49,444 nucleotides of DNA from Fodinibacter sp038210185. Lineage in GTDB: Bacteria > Actinomycetota > Actinomycetes > Actinomycetales > Dermatophilaceae. The position numbers and the translations under genes are program-made. Shown one piece after another: positions 33,401-43,802 of the stretch. The notes beneath the pieces are model-generated. The model saw only the letters and a program-made list of their open reading frames with translations. It made no database searches and had not been told where the DNA came from. The DNA lies in contig JBBQWX010000012.1 of assembly GCA_038210185.1 (NCBI GenBank), forward strand, positions 1-49,444. Direction: 5' to 3'. Position 1 is the stretch's first letter, and every line of letters starts with the position of its first letter.

Positions 33401-35658
33401 CCGTCCATTCTGCCCCGGCTGCCACCAGGTCGTCCTGAGCTCTGGCGAGGCCGTCCGCCACCGAAGGAGCCGTGCCCGCGGCTCGCGGGGCGACCGCCCG
33501 GTCGGCTGCCGCCGCGGCGGCCGCCGTTCCTGCCGCCCTCGAGCACCGGGCGCCACACGGCATCCGGCACCGGAATGCCGCTCGGCGTGCGGCCACCGAG
33601 GGCAAGCACGACGGAGTCGCCCGGGGCGACCTTGGCGGTCAGCGCCTCGGCGCCGGCCCCCTCGACGATGCGGGTCACCATCTTGCGCTGGTGCGGCAGG
33701 GCGATCATGACGACCGCGCCCTCCTCACCGGCACGCGCGGTGCGCCCGGCGCGGTGGAGGTAGTCCTTGTGGTCGGTCGGCGGGTCGACCTGCACGACCA
33801 TGCCGACGTCGTCGACGTGGATGCCGCGCGCGGCGACGTCGGTCGCCACGAGCACGTTCATCGAGCCGTCGCGGAACGCGCCGAGCACCCTGTTGCGCAC
33901 GGCCTGGGACAGACCACCGTGCAGGGATGCCGCGAATACACCGCGCTCGCGCAGCTCACCGGCGATGCGGTCGGAACCGAGCTGGGTGCGGGCGAAGACG
34001 ATGACGCGGCCGCCGCGGCCGGCGAGCTCTGCGGTGAGCGCCTTCTTGTCCTGCGGGTCGATGAGCAGCACGTGGTGGCTCATCGTGGTGACCGAGGCCT
34101 GTGCCTCGTCGGTCGAGTGCTGCACCGGGTCGACGAGATAGCGGTCGACGAGGACGTCGATGCCCTTGTCGAGCGTGGCCGAGAAGAGCAGCCGCTGGCC
34201 GCCCTGGGGGATCTCGTCGAGGATGGCGGTGACCTCGGGCAGGAAGCCCATGTCGGCCATGTGATCGGCCTCGTCGAGCACGGCGATCTGTACGCCGCCG
34301 AGCTCGACCGCACCGCGGTCCATCAGGTCGGCGAGCCGGCCCGGGGTCGCGACGAGGATGTCGATGCCCTTGTTCAGCGCCTTGATCTGCGGCTCGTAGG
34401 ACAGGCCGCCGGCGACGAGCTTGTGGCGCAGGCCGGTGACGTGTACGAAGGGCTCGAGCGCGTCGCTCACCTGCATGGCGAGCTCACGGGTCGGCACGAG
34501 GATGAGCGAGCGCGGGCGCTTGCTCTGCGGCCGGGTGCCGTCGGCGAGCCGGGTGATCATCGACAGGCCGAAGGCCAGGGTCTTGCCGGAGCCGGTTCGG
34601 CCTCGGCCGAGCACGTCGCGCCCGGCGATGGCGTCGGGGATCGTCGCCTCCTGGATCGGGAACGGGTCGGCGATGCCGTCGCGGGCGAGACGCTCGACCA
34701 GCACGGGCAGCACGCCGAGGGCGGCGAAACCGTTGTCCGCGGTGACCTCCTTGGCCTCCCCCTTGTGCGAGGAGTAGTGCGTCCACGTGTCGGCCTCGGC
34801 GCGCTGCGCCTCGGCCTCCTCGAAGCTCACCGGACCGTCGTGGTCGACGGGGGCGCCGTGGTGGCCCCGGTAACCGCCGCGGTCGTCGCGCTTCTGTCCC
34901 TGGGACCTACCCGTGGTGCCACGGTCGTTGCGACCCTGGTAGCCACCGGTCGTGCCACGGTCGTCACGCTTCTGCCCCTGGTACCCACCGGTCGTGCCAC
35001 GGTCGTTGCGACCCTGGTAGCCACCGGTCGTGCCACGGTCGTCACGCTTCTGCCCCTGGTACCCACCCGTGGTGCCACGGTCGTTGCGACCCTGGTAGCC
35101 ACCGCGGTCGCTGGTGGGGTCGGCGCGCCGGCCTTCGTGGCGGTCCCGGCGGGCGGGGTCGGCCACCCTCGGGGCACGGTCGCGCAGCGGGCGCTCACCG
35201 CGCTCAAGACGGGGTCGCTCATCATGGGGACGGTGCACGTGTCGCTCCTCGCGCGAGTCCGAGACCCAGCGCTTCGGTCGGTCGTTCCGGTCATCCCGGT
35301 TCGAAGATGTGGTGCGGTTCGAAGTGTTAACCCGGTCCGAGGCGCCGGCGGAATACCTCGACCCCCGGCTGTCGTCCCGGTTCGAGGTGATACCCCGGTC
35401 CGAGGCGCCGGCGGAATACCTCGACCCACGCGGTTCGCTGGTGCGGCGGGGGTCCTCACGGTCCCAGCGCGGTGAGCGCTCGGCCCGCGGGCGCTTGGTG
35501 TAGCCGTCAGCCGAGCCGGGCCGGGCGGCGCGCTTGGGCGCGCTCTTCGGACCGTCGGGCTGGCCGCGGTGGTGGGGCTTCTTGGGGGCCTTGCGGGCCT
35601 CGGACTTCTGGGCAGAGGTCCAGCGGGCCTTCTTGGGCCCGGATGCCTTGTCGGGCAT
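33397..35658 (-). CDS. DEAD-box RNA helicase with long repetitive N-terminus
   Basis: A 753-residue protein, ATG at 35658 with AAGGTGAG upstream. The helicase core starts near residue 300: PFPIQEATIPDAIAGRDVLG, Walker A GRTGSGKT, PTRELAMQ, TPGRLADL, VLDEADHM, FSATLD, and HRAGRTARAG. The first ~285 residues are charged and disordered, with two repeat blocks: (R)GSRYSAGASDR, twice, and GGYQGRNDRGTT alternating with GGYQGQKRDDRGTT. The C-terminal tail is Gly/Arg-rich. Such tails bind RNA and favour condensates; a role in cold adaptation or RNA decay is likely but not shown. The frame upstream of 35658 lacks support. Confidence 0.9.
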   Translation of the reverse strand: MPDKASGPKKARWTSAQKSEARKAPKKPHHRGQPDGPKSAPKRAARPGSADGYTKRPRAERSPRWDREDPRRTSEPRGSRYSAGASDRGITSNRDDSRGSRYSAGASDRVNTSNRTTSSNRDDRNDRPKRWVSDSREERHVHRPHDERPRLERGERPLRDRAPRVADPARRDRHEGRRADPTSDRGGYQGRNDRGTTGGYQGQKRDDRGTTGGYQGRNDRGTTGGYQGQKRDDRGTTGGYQGRNDRGTTGRSQGQKRDDRGGYRGHHGAPVDHDGPVSFEEAEAQRAEADTWTHYSSHKGEAKEVTADNGFAALGVLPVLVERLARDGIADPFPIQEATIPDAIAGRDVLGRGRTGSGKTLAFGLSMITRLADGTRPQSKRPRSLILVPTRELAMQVSDALEPFVHVTGLRHKLVAGGLSYEPQIKALNKGIDILVATPGRLADLMDRGAVELGGVQIAVLDEADHMADMGFLPEVTAILDEIPQGGQRLLFSATLDKGIDVLVDRYLVDPVQHSTDEAQASVTTMSHHVLLIDPQDKKALTAELAGRGGRVIVFARTQLGSDRIAGELRERGVFAASLHGGLSQAVRNRVLGAFRDGSMNVLVATDVAARGIHVDDVGMVVQVDPPTDHKDYLHRAGRTARAGEEGAVVMIALPHQRKMVTRIVEGAGAEALTAKVAPGDSVVLALGGRTPSGIPVPDAVWRPVLEGGRNGGRRGGSRPGGRPASRGHGSFGGGRPRQSSGRPGGSRGRMDG
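34898..35103. repeat. 78-bp in-frame minisatellite in the helicase gene
   Basis: About two and a half copies of a 78-bp unit (two half-units of 36 and 42 bp) encode alternating GGYQGRNDRGTT and GGYQGQKRDDRGTT. The copies are nearly identical at DNA level, so they are recent duplications or are kept alike by gene conversion. A second, shorter repeat pair (GSRYSAGASDR) is encoded at about 35320-35430. Confidence 0.85.
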
Positions 35659-35950
35659 GGGGATGCTCACCTTGCATTCGGAATCGGTCGGGACGTCAGG
35701 CAGACACGTCTTCGAGCCGATGGCGAACGCGGCGGAACAAGACGAGCCTCGGCCACGATGGTTGTCGGCACCGCGAGCCGTGAGGCCGGTTCGACGCGAA
35801 GGTGTCACCGGCGCACCGGGTGGGATGGGGCGGCGTCGCGCTCTGCGATTCCGGCGGACGCGGCCATGCGTCCGAGCACCTCGGTGGATCGACCAGTCTA
35901 GCAGCGGCACGGCCTCGCCCCGACCACCGCCGGATGTCGTGACGCCGCCC

Positions 35951-36390
35951 TCAGCCCGTCGACCGCTGCACGCCGGGGCGGGCCGACATCCGGCCCACGG
36001 CGGCGGCCAGAAGCACGCCGAGCGCCACTCCGGTGAGGTCGGCAACGACATCCAGCCCGTCACCGGAGCGGTGCGGCAGCAGCACCGCCTGGACGACCTC
36101 GCTCAGCACCGCCTGTGCCGCGAAGACGGAGACGACGACACCGCGCCGGAACCCGGCGAGCAGCGCGAGCGCCACCGGCACGAGGAACACGACGGCATGG
36201 ATGACCTTGTCCGCGTGGGAAAACAGCGGCGGTCCCCCACCCGCGGGCGCATAGAGCACGACGAGCTGCACGGCGACGGTGAGGACAAGCAGCACGCGCA
36301 ACCCGACTCGACCGGCGGGGTGCGCCTCCCCCACAGCCGCACCGGCCTTGAGGTTCGCGTCCGACGCAGCCGCCGCCTCGGGTGACCCGC

Positions 36391-36394
<4 letters not shown>
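35951..36394 (-). CDS. VanZ-like membrane protein
   Basis: A 147-residue protein with four membrane helices from about residue 30. VanZ-like features: LYAPAGGGPPLFSHADKVIH (the conserved Asp-Lys-xx-His), AVLSEVVQAVLLPHRSGDGL (Glu/Gln block) and DVVADLTGVALGVLL. Role unknown; VanZ-type proteins are linked to envelope functions. GTG start overlaps the malic-enzyme stop by 4 bp. Confidence 0.8.
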
Positions 36395-37800
<1,406 letters not shown>

Positions 37801-37878
37801 ACCGAGGATTCAACCCGCTACCGGCAGGTAGACGGAAACCACGGAGCGGGCCGACCCGAGCGGCCTACAGTGACGCGC

Positions 37879-38499
37879 ATGTCCGACCATGTGGAAGTCC
37901 TCGGTCACGGCACCGCGAGCGCGGTACCCGACGTCGTGGTGCTCGATGCGCGCGTGCAGTGCGAGGCGGCCGACGTGGCCGGCGCCCTGGGTGCGGCGAC
38001 CGGGCGGGTGGCCACCGCCCTCCAGGCGGTCGCCGACCACGGGGTCGAGGCCGGCGACCGCCGCACGACCGGCCTGGGGGTCTCGACCCACTGGGACCGC
38101 GAGGGGCACAAGGTGGTCGGCTACACGGCCCACCAGAGCCTGCGCCTGCTCGTCCGTGACCGCGACCGGGTGGGCGCGCTGATCGAGGCGCTGGCGGGGG
38201 CCGCCGGTGACGCGTTCGGCCTCGACGGCGTCACCCTCGAGGTGGCCGACCCGGCGCCCCTGCTCGAGCGGGCCCGCACCGCCGCCTTCGAGGACGCGCG
38301 GGCCAAGGCCGAGCAGTACGCCGCGCTGGCGAGGCGGCCGCTCGGCCCCGTGCTGCGCGTGAGCGAGGAGGCCGACGCAGGGATGCCCGTGCCCCGGTTC
38401 GCCGTGAAGGCCGCCATGGACGTCGCCGGCGGGATGCCGGTCGAGGCCGGCGAGTCGACCGTCACGGCGTCGGTGACTGTGCGTTTCGGGCTGGGCTGA
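37879..38499 (+). CDS. SIMPL (DUF541) domain protein
   Basis: A 206-residue protein starting MSDHVEVLGHGTASAVPDVV, the usual opening strand of SIMPL domains. Other family features are GVSTHWDREGHKVVGYTAHQ (central strands), ARAKAEQYAALARRPLGPVL and the final SVTVRFGLG. No signal peptide, unlike many periplasmic members. Function unknown. The start at 37879 is chosen at the beginning of the domain; upstream frame is antisense to malic enzyme. Confidence 0.88.
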   Translation: MSDHVEVLGHGTASAVPDVVVLDARVQCEAADVAGALGAATGRVATALQAVADHGVEAGDRRTTGLGVSTHWDREGHKVVGYTAHQSLRLLVRDRDRVGALIEALAGAAGDAFGLDGVTLEVADPAPLLERARTAAFEDARAKAEQYAALARRPLGPVLRVSEEADAGMPVPRFAVKAAMDVAGGMPVEAGESTVTASVTVRFGLG

Positions 38500-38502
38500 G
38501 TC

Positions 38503-39117
38503 ATGAGCTGGGTCGATGCCCTCGGTTGGCTGGGGTCCGCCCTGCTCGTGTACTCCCTCCTCCAGGCGCGGATCCTGCGCCTGCGGGTGCTCAACACCGT
38601 CGCCTGCGTCATCCTCGTCGTCTTCAACACCCTGCTCGCGGTGTGGCCGATGGTCGCGATGAACGTCGTGCTCGCGGCCATCAACATCGCGTTCATCGTG
38701 CGGATGCTGCGTGAGCGCGGTGACGAGCGCGCCTACACCGTGCTGCCCGTGCGCGAGGACGACGCCTACCTGGCGCACTTCCTGGGCATCCACCGGGCCG
38801 ACATCGACCGGTTCTTCGGCCAGTTCGCGGGCGGCGCCGTGGCCGGCCGCTCGAGCTACCTCGTGCAGCACGGCGACGAGACGGCCGGCGTGATCGTGGT
38901 GCGGGACCAGGGCGACGGCGTCGCGCAGGTCGAGCTCGACTACGTCACACCGCGGTTCCGCGACTTCACCCCCGGTGAGTTCGTGTTCCGCCGGTCCGGG
39001 CTCTTCCGTGACCGTGGCTTCGGCACGGTGTTCACCCCACCGGGTATGGTCGCCCCCTACTACGACCGCGTCGGCTTCTCCCGGGACGGCGACCGATACC
39101 GTCTCGACCTGGCCTGA
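38503..39117 (+). CDS. YgjV-like inner-membrane protein with C-terminal soluble domain
   Basis: A 204-residue protein, 3 bp after the SIMPL stop. Three N-terminal helices (ALGWLGSALLVYSLLQARIL, LNTVACVILVVFNTLLAV, AMNVVLAAINIAFIVRML) resemble the YgjV/CBU_0592 small membrane family. Residues 75-204 are soluble, with LGIHRADIDRFFGQF, SYLVQHGDETAGVIVVRDQG and a PPGMVAPYYDRVGFSRDGDR ending that recalls GNAT-type acetyltransferases, but the acetyl-CoA motif is not clear. Function unknown. Confidence 0.7.
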   Translation: MSWVDALGWLGSALLVYSLLQARILRLRVLNTVACVILVVFNTLLAVWPMVAMNVVLAAINIAFIVRMLRERGDERAYTVLPVREDDAYLAHFLGIHRADIDRFFGQFAGGAVAGRSSYLVQHGDETAGVIVVRDQGDGVAQVELDYVTPRFRDFTPGEFVFRRSGLFRDRGFGTVFTPPGMVAPYYDRVGFSRDGDRYRLDLA

Positions 39118-39190
39118 GTGGCGAAGGCCACGCTCCATTGTGCGGAACCCGGGTCGAGGCCATTGCTCACTCGGTACTAAAATCGGCGAT

Positions 39191-39207
39191 TACTACACGG
39201 CGTAGTA
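39191..39207. promoter_or_regulatory. palindrome upstream of ppdK
   Basis: TACTAC at 39191-39196 and GTAGTA at 39202-39207 form an inverted repeat with a 5-base spacer, 24 bases before the ppdK ATG; the right half contains TAGTAT, a possible -10 element. AT-richer than its surroundings. A repressor site is inference. Confidence 0.4.
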
Positions 39208-39230
39208 TCAGACCTGAGAGGCGGCCCCCG

Positions 39231-41915
39231 ATGGCCCAGCTCGTCCACGACTTCGAGACCGGCAGCATGGACCAGAAGGACCTGCTGGGTGGCAAGGGAG
39301 CCAACCTCGCCGAGATGACCCGCCTCGGCATCCCCGTTCCACCGGGCTTCACGATCACCACGGACGCCTGCCGGGCCTACTTCGCCTCCGGCACCGTCCC
39401 GCCCGAGCTGTTCGCCGAGGTCGACGAGCACCTCGAGCGACTTCAGGAGCGGATGGGGCGCACCCTCGGCGACGGCGCAGACCCCCTGCTCGTCTCGGTG
39501 CGCTCCGGCGCGAAGTTCTCGATGCCGGGGATGATGGAGACCGTGCTCAACATCGGCCTGAGCGACCTCTCGGTCGAGGGCCTGGCCCGGCAGACCGGCA
39601 ACCCCCGCTTCGCCTGGGACTCCTACCGTCGGCTGGTCCAGATGTACGGCAAGACCGTGCTCGACCTCGCCGGTGACCGGTTCGAGGACGCCATGGACGA
39701 GGCCAAGGCCGCCAAGGGCGTCACCGCCGACGTCGACCTCGACGCCGACGACCTGCGCGCCCTCGTGACCGCCTTCAAGGCGATCGTCGAGGAGGACGCC
39801 GGCTCCCCCTTCCCGCAGGACCCGCGCGAACAGCTGCGCGGAGCGGTGCTGGCGGTCTTCAACTCGTGGAACTCCGACCGCGCGATCCTCTACCGCCGCC
39901 GTGAGCAGATTCCGACCGACCTCGGCACCGCCGTCAACGTCCAGGCCATGGCCTTCGGCAACCGCGGCTCGTCGTCGGGCTCGGGCGTCGCGTTCACGCG
40001 CAACCCGTCGACCGGCGCCGTGGGCGTCTACGGCGACTACCTGCAGGACGCCCAGGGCGAGGACGTCGTCGCCGGCATCCGCAACACCCTGACGCTGGCC
40101 GACCTCGAGACCATCGACAAGAAGAGCTACGACGAGCTGGTCGACATCATGGCCCGGCTCGAGAGCCACTACCGCGACATGTGCGACATCGAGTTCACCG
40201 TCGAGGAGGGGCGCCTGTGGATGCTCCAGACCCGGGTGGGCAAGCGCACCGCTCAGGCCGCCTTCCGGATCGCGGTGGACCTCGTCGACGAGGGCGTGAT
40301 CACGCAGGAGGAGGCCCTGATGCGGGTCACCGGTGACCCGCTCGCCCAGCTGATGTTCCCCCACTTCGACCCCGAGGGTGCCCGCTCGCTGCTGGCCAAG
40401 GGCATGAGCGCCTCCCCCGGCGCAGCCGTCGGCGTGGCCGTGTTCGACTCGGATGCCGCCGTGCGCATCGCGGCAGAGGGCACCCCGGTCATCCTCGTGC
40501 GGCGCGAGACCAACCCCGACGACCTGCACGGCATGGTCGCCGCGGCCGGCATCCTCACCAGCCGCGGTGGCAAGACCTCGCACGCCGCCGTCGTGGCGCG
40601 TGGCATGGGTCGCACCTGCGTGTGCGGCGCCGAGACCCTCGAGGTCGACACCAAGGCCAAGCAGTTCACCACTCCCGACGGCAAGGTCGTGCGCGAGGGC
40701 GACACGCTCTCCATCGACGGGTCGACCGGTGAGGTGTTCCTCGGCGAGGTCGCGGTGCACCCCTCCCCGGTGGTCCGCTACTTCGAGGGCACCATGTCGG
40801 TCGACGAGGGCGGCCCGGTCGTGGCCGCGGTCGACCGGCTGATGGGCGTGGCCGACCAACACCGACGGATGCAGGTGCGCGCCAACGCCGACAACGCGCC
40901 GGATGCCGCCCGCGCCCGCCGTTTCGGGGCCGAGGGCGTCGGCCTGTGCCGCACCGAGCACATGTTCCTCGGCGAGCGACGCGAGCTCGTCGAGCGGCTG
41001 ATCCTGGCCGAGGGCGCGGAGGACCGGCAGGTCGTCTTCGACGAGCTGCTGCCCCTGCAGCGGGCCGACTTCATCGAGATCTTCGAGGCGATGGACGGCC
41101 TGCCGGTGACCGTGCGGCTGCTCGACCCGCCGCTGCACGAGTTCCTGCCCGACTTCACCGAGCTGTCGGTCAAGGTCGCGGTGGCCGAGGCACTGGGCCA
41201 GGAGCACGACACCGACTCGCTGCTGCTGCTCGCTGTGCACCGCCTGCACGAGGAGAACCCCATGCTCGGCCTGCGCGGGGTGCGGCTCGGCATCGCCATC
41301 CCGGGGCTGTTCGAGATGCAGTCGCAGGCCATCCTCGAGGCGGCGGCCATCGTCGCCGAGAAGGGCGGCCACGCCCTGCCCGAGATCATGGTGCCGCTGG
41401 TCGGGGCGGTCGAGGAGCTGCGCAACATCCGTGCCGAGATCGACGACGCCGCGCACCGGGCCCGCGAGAAGCACTCCGTGCACATGGACCACCTCGTCGG
41501 CACGATGATCGAGCTGCCCCGTGCGGCCCTGACGGCGGGGGACATCGCGCAGGCCGCCGACTTCTTCTCGTTCGGCACCAACGACCTGACCCAGACCACC
41601 TGGGGCTTCTCGCGTGACGATGTCGAGTCGAGCTTCTTCTCGCGCTACATGGAGGCCGGCATCCTCGGGGTGTCGCCGTTCGAGACCATCGACCGGCAGG
41701 GCGTGGGCCGACTGGTGCGCATCGGCACCGACGAGGGGCGCAAGACCAAGCCCGGGCTCAAGGTCGGGGTGTGCGGCGAGCACGGTGGTGACCCCGTGTC
41801 GGTGCACTACTTCGAGGAGCGCGGGCTCGACTACGTGTCGTGCTCGCCGTTCCGGGTGCCCATCGCCCGGCTCGAGGCCGGCCGGGCCGTAGTCGCCCGC
41901 TCCGCCACGAGCTGA
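39231..41915 (+). CDS. ppdK: pyruvate, phosphate dikinase
   Basis: An 894-residue PPDK interconverting pyruvate, ATP, Pi and PEP, AMP, PPi. ATP-grasp N-terminus (LLGGKGANLAEMTRLGIPVP, VSVRSGAKFSMPGMMETVLN), swivelling phosphohistidine domain (ILTSRGGKTSHAAVVARGMG with the catalytic His and the regulatory Thr two residues before), and the PEP-binding TIM barrel (LCRTEHMFLG, FSFGTNDLTQTTWGFSRDD, VGVCGEHGGDP with the active Cys). No PPDK regulatory protein gene is in the window. Its last 85 bases overlap the convergent PAP2 gene. Confidence 0.96.
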   Translation: MAQLVHDFETGSMDQKDLLGGKGANLAEMTRLGIPVPPGFTITTDACRAYFASGTVPPELFAEVDEHLERLQERMGRTLGDGADPLLVSVRSGAKFSMPGMMETVLNIGLSDLSVEGLARQTGNPRFAWDSYRRLVQMYGKTVLDLAGDRFEDAMDEAKAAKGVTADVDLDADDLRALVTAFKAIVEEDAGSPFPQDPREQLRGAVLAVFNSWNSDRAILYRRREQIPTDLGTAVNVQAMAFGNRGSSSGSGVAFTRNPSTGAVGVYGDYLQDAQGEDVVAGIRNTLTLADLETIDKKSYDELVDIMARLESHYRDMCDIEFTVEEGRLWMLQTRVGKRTAQAAFRIAVDLVDEGVITQEEALMRVTGDPLAQLMFPHFDPEGARSLLAKGMSASPGAAVGVAVFDSDAAVRIAAEGTPVILVRRETNPDDLHGMVAAAGILTSRGGKTSHAAVVARGMGRTCVCGAETLEVDTKAKQFTTPDGKVVREGDTLSIDGSTGEVFLGEVAVHPSPVVRYFEGTMSVDEGGPVVAAVDRLMGVADQHRRMQVRANADNAPDAARARRFGAEGVGLCRTEHMFLGERRELVERLILAEGAEDRQVVFDELLPLQRADFIEIFEAMDGLPVTVRLLDPPLHEFLPDFTELSVKVAVAEALGQEHDTDSLLLLAVHRLHEENPMLGLRGVRLGIAIPGLFEMQSQAILEAAAIVAEKGGHALPEIMVPLVGAVEELRNIRAEIDDAAHRAREKHSVHMDHLVGTMIELPRAALTAGDIAQAADFFSFGTNDLTQTTWGFSRDDVESSFFSRYMEAGILGVSPFETIDRQGVGRLVRIGTDEGRKTKPGLKVGVCGEHGGDPVSVHYFEERGLDYVSCSPFRVPIARLEAGRAVVARSATS

Positions 41916-42745
41916 CTGTCGCGTTCGGCACGCTCGGCGCGCTCGGCACGGTCCAGCGTCACCTTCACCCGGTGACCCGTCACGACCGTGCCGAGCCAGG
42001 CGAGCCCCACGAGCCAGCCGGCGATCACGTCGGTGAGCCAGTGGTGGCCCAGCCACACCCGGGACAGGCCCATCGCGACGACGAACACGACGACGACCGA
42101 CCCGACGAGCAGCCTGCTGCGCAGGTGCCGCCGCCCGAGCATGACGAGGTAGGCCGCGACGCCGAGCACGACCGTGGCGTTGAGCGTGTGGCCCGACGGG
42201 AACGACGCCGAGGTCTCCCACGGGGGCACGGCCAAAGCCCTCGGCGGTCGGGCGCGCCCGGCGAGGTCCTTGCCGAGCACCGTGATGAGCACCGATCCGG
42301 CGGAGGCGATGCCCATGAGCGCCACGGGCAGCCACGAACGGCGCTTCACGGCGAGGATCGTGACGACACCGATGGCGAGGACCGGCATCGCGATGGTGCC
42401 GCCGAGGTCGGTGAACCGGGTGACCCACTGCTCGGCGGAGGCCGTCCGCGACGAGACGGCCGCGTCGAGCACCGGCTGGTCGAGCACCGCGAGGTCGTCG
42501 CTCTCGACGACCGCCTCGTAGACCTCCGCGGCGAGCAGCGTGGCGCCCAGGACGACTCCGCCGCCGACGAGCACGGTGATCACCAGTGCCAGGTTGGCCA
42601 GGCTCCACCGCCAGACCCGGCCGAGCACGGTGACCAGATGGGCCACCTGCTCCACGAACCAGCGACCGGTGCGGGTGGGCCACTGCGCGAGGTCGCGGTC
42701 GCCGATCCGCTCCTCGTCGGGGACCTGCGGCAGGGGCGACGGCAT
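41831..42745 (-). CDS. PAP2 superfamily membrane phosphatase
   Basis: About 304 residues starting MPSPLPQVPDEER; an upstream start at 42772 is possible. Five to six membrane helices. Lipid phosphatase signatures: KDLAGRARPP (motif 1), SASFPSGHT (motif 2, acid/base His) and SRVWLGHHWLTDV (motif 3, nucleophilic His). It probably dephosphorylates an isoprenyl or lipid phosphate at the membrane. The C-terminal tail (RAERAERAERD and beyond) is encoded antisense to the end of ppdK and may be a late extension. Confidence 0.88.
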   Translation of the reverse strand: MPSPLPQVPDEERIGDRDLAQWPTRTGRWFVEQVAHLVTVLGRVWRWSLANLALVITVLVGGGVVLGATLLAAEVYEAVVESDDLAVLDQPVLDAAVSSRTASAEQWVTRFTDLGGTIAMPVLAIGVVTILAVKRRSWLPVALMGIASAGSVLITVLGKDLAGRARPPRALAVPPWETSASFPSGHTLNATVVLGVAAYLVMLGRRHLRSRLLVGSVVVVFVVAMGLSRVWLGHHWLTDVIAGWLVGLAWLGTVVTGHRVKVTLDRAERAERAERDSQLVAERATTARPASSRAMGTRNGEHDT

Positions 42746-42771
42746 ACGGCATTCAACCAGCCGGGCCACCA

Positions 42772-42845
42772 CGCGAAGTCAGGAGCACTTCGCGGGGCCA
42801 GGGCCGTATACGCCCCTGACTCGACGAAGTGCTCCTGACTTCGCG
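42772..42845. repeat. 21-bp perfect inverted repeat
   Basis: Left arm 42772-42792 and right arm 42825-42845 are exact reverse complements over 21 bases (core GAAGTCAGGAGCACTTC), separated by 32 bases. It lies just upstream of the PAP2 start. It could be an extragenic palindromic element, a small non-autonomous mobile element, or a terminator for distant leftward transcription. Confidence 0.85.
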
Positions 42846-43184
42846 AGGAACCGGGGCTGGGGCTGGGGGACGCGTCCGGCCCGGCCCCGCACGTGGCGGG
42901 ACCGGGCCGGTCGCTGGACGTGGGAGTGAGTCCGGTGGTGGAGGTGGCGGGAATCTCCTCTGCGGCGTCCTGAACTGGATAGACACGGGACCGATCCCAT
43001 TCGTGACAGTTATGTGACAGTTCTGTCTGGAGATGCGTCGCTCGCATCCGGCTGCGTCGCCGCGGATCGGCGGCTCGGTGTGCACCGCAAGCGCCGCCTG
43101 AACTTTGAGCAGTCGGATGGACCGGCAAGCCAGACATGAAGGCTTCCACCGAGCCTGAGGTCCACCGAAGGCGGCGCGGGAGCG
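42773..43184. other. intergenic region upstream of the PAP2 gene
   Basis: Besides the 21-bp inverted repeat, this 412-base stretch contains two direct copies of GTGACAGTT at about 43002-43022 and no credible gene. Frames crossing it are read-through of the palindrome. The PAP2 promoter should lie here. Confidence 0.45.
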
Positions 43185-43802
43185 TCACCCACCGCCCGCG
43201 GCCGTTCTGCCCTCAGTGAAGAACTTCACGACGTCATCGACGTCTGGCAGGTCGGCTGCGGGGCGTGCCGCGCCGAAGGAGGTGTTCCAGAAGGCGCCCT
43301 CCCGCTGGGTCCATGGGCCGACGTAGGCGTATGGCGCTGGGTGTCCGTCGTCGCCCGGTGACACCCCGTAGTTGATCTCGTCCAAGGCGTAACCGACGTC
43401 GAAGTGCTCGGGCCAGAGCACGCGCTCCTCGTCGGGCGCGAAGGTGCGCAGCGCCTCGTCGCCCCGTGCGAACCACCCGAGCAGCAGCGCCAACGCGTCG
43501 GGGTCGAACGGCAGCTGCTCGTCAGGGTCCACGCCGGACCCCACTCGGTATACGTCCGGGGCTCCCGCGACAACGCCGACGGCATCCGCCAGCGCGCGAC
43601 ACGTGCCGCCGAGCGCGACCCTGCCTCCGTCCCACACGAGGTGGTCACCGTCCACGCGGACCGAGGACGCAGCCCCGCCGAAACCGCCGGGCACGACCCG
43701 GAGCCGGATGTCACCAGCGGCGGTGTACTGCGGGCCGGCGATGACCAGCTCCGCGACCGCGTGCAGGGCGCGGCGTGTCGTGGCAAGAGAGTTGGGGTCC
43801 AT
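43185..43802 (-). CDS. hypothetical protein beside the Rieske gene pair
   Basis: A 205-residue acidic, soluble protein with no family that I recognise. Recognisable stretches: RLRVVPGGFGGAASSVRVDG in the first third, a helical VDPDEQLPFDPDALALLLGW, and a strongly patterned LWPEHFDVGYALDEINYGVS followed by GDDGHPAPYAYVGPW, which looks like a conserved pocket rich in His, Asp and Tyr/Trp. Divergent from the Rieske-FMN gene over a 79-base, palindrome-rich spacer, so it may share regulation. Confidence 0.7.
   Translation of the reverse strand: MDPNSLATTRRALHAVAELVIAGPQYTAAGDIRLRVVPGGFGGAASSVRVDGDHLVWDGGRVALGGTCRALADAVGVVAGAPDVYRVGSGVDPDEQLPFDPDALALLLGWFARGDEALRTFAPDEERVLWPEHFDVGYALDEINYGVSPGDDGHPAPYAYVGPWTQREGAFWNTSFGAARPAADLPDVDDVVKFFTEGRTAAGGG

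Noticed and set aside
34898..35103. CRISPR-like regular repeats
   Set aside because: The repeats are contiguous coding units without unique spacers, in frame inside a helicase gene.
35659..36063. N-terminal extension of the DEAD-box helicase frame
   Set aside because: No family similarity, and a good ribosome site precedes the ATG at 35658.
39177..42752. A minus-strand frame of over 1100 codons opposite ppdK
   Set aside because: It is antisense to PPDK with full family motifs, has no domain of its own, and high GC leaves few stops on the shadow strand.
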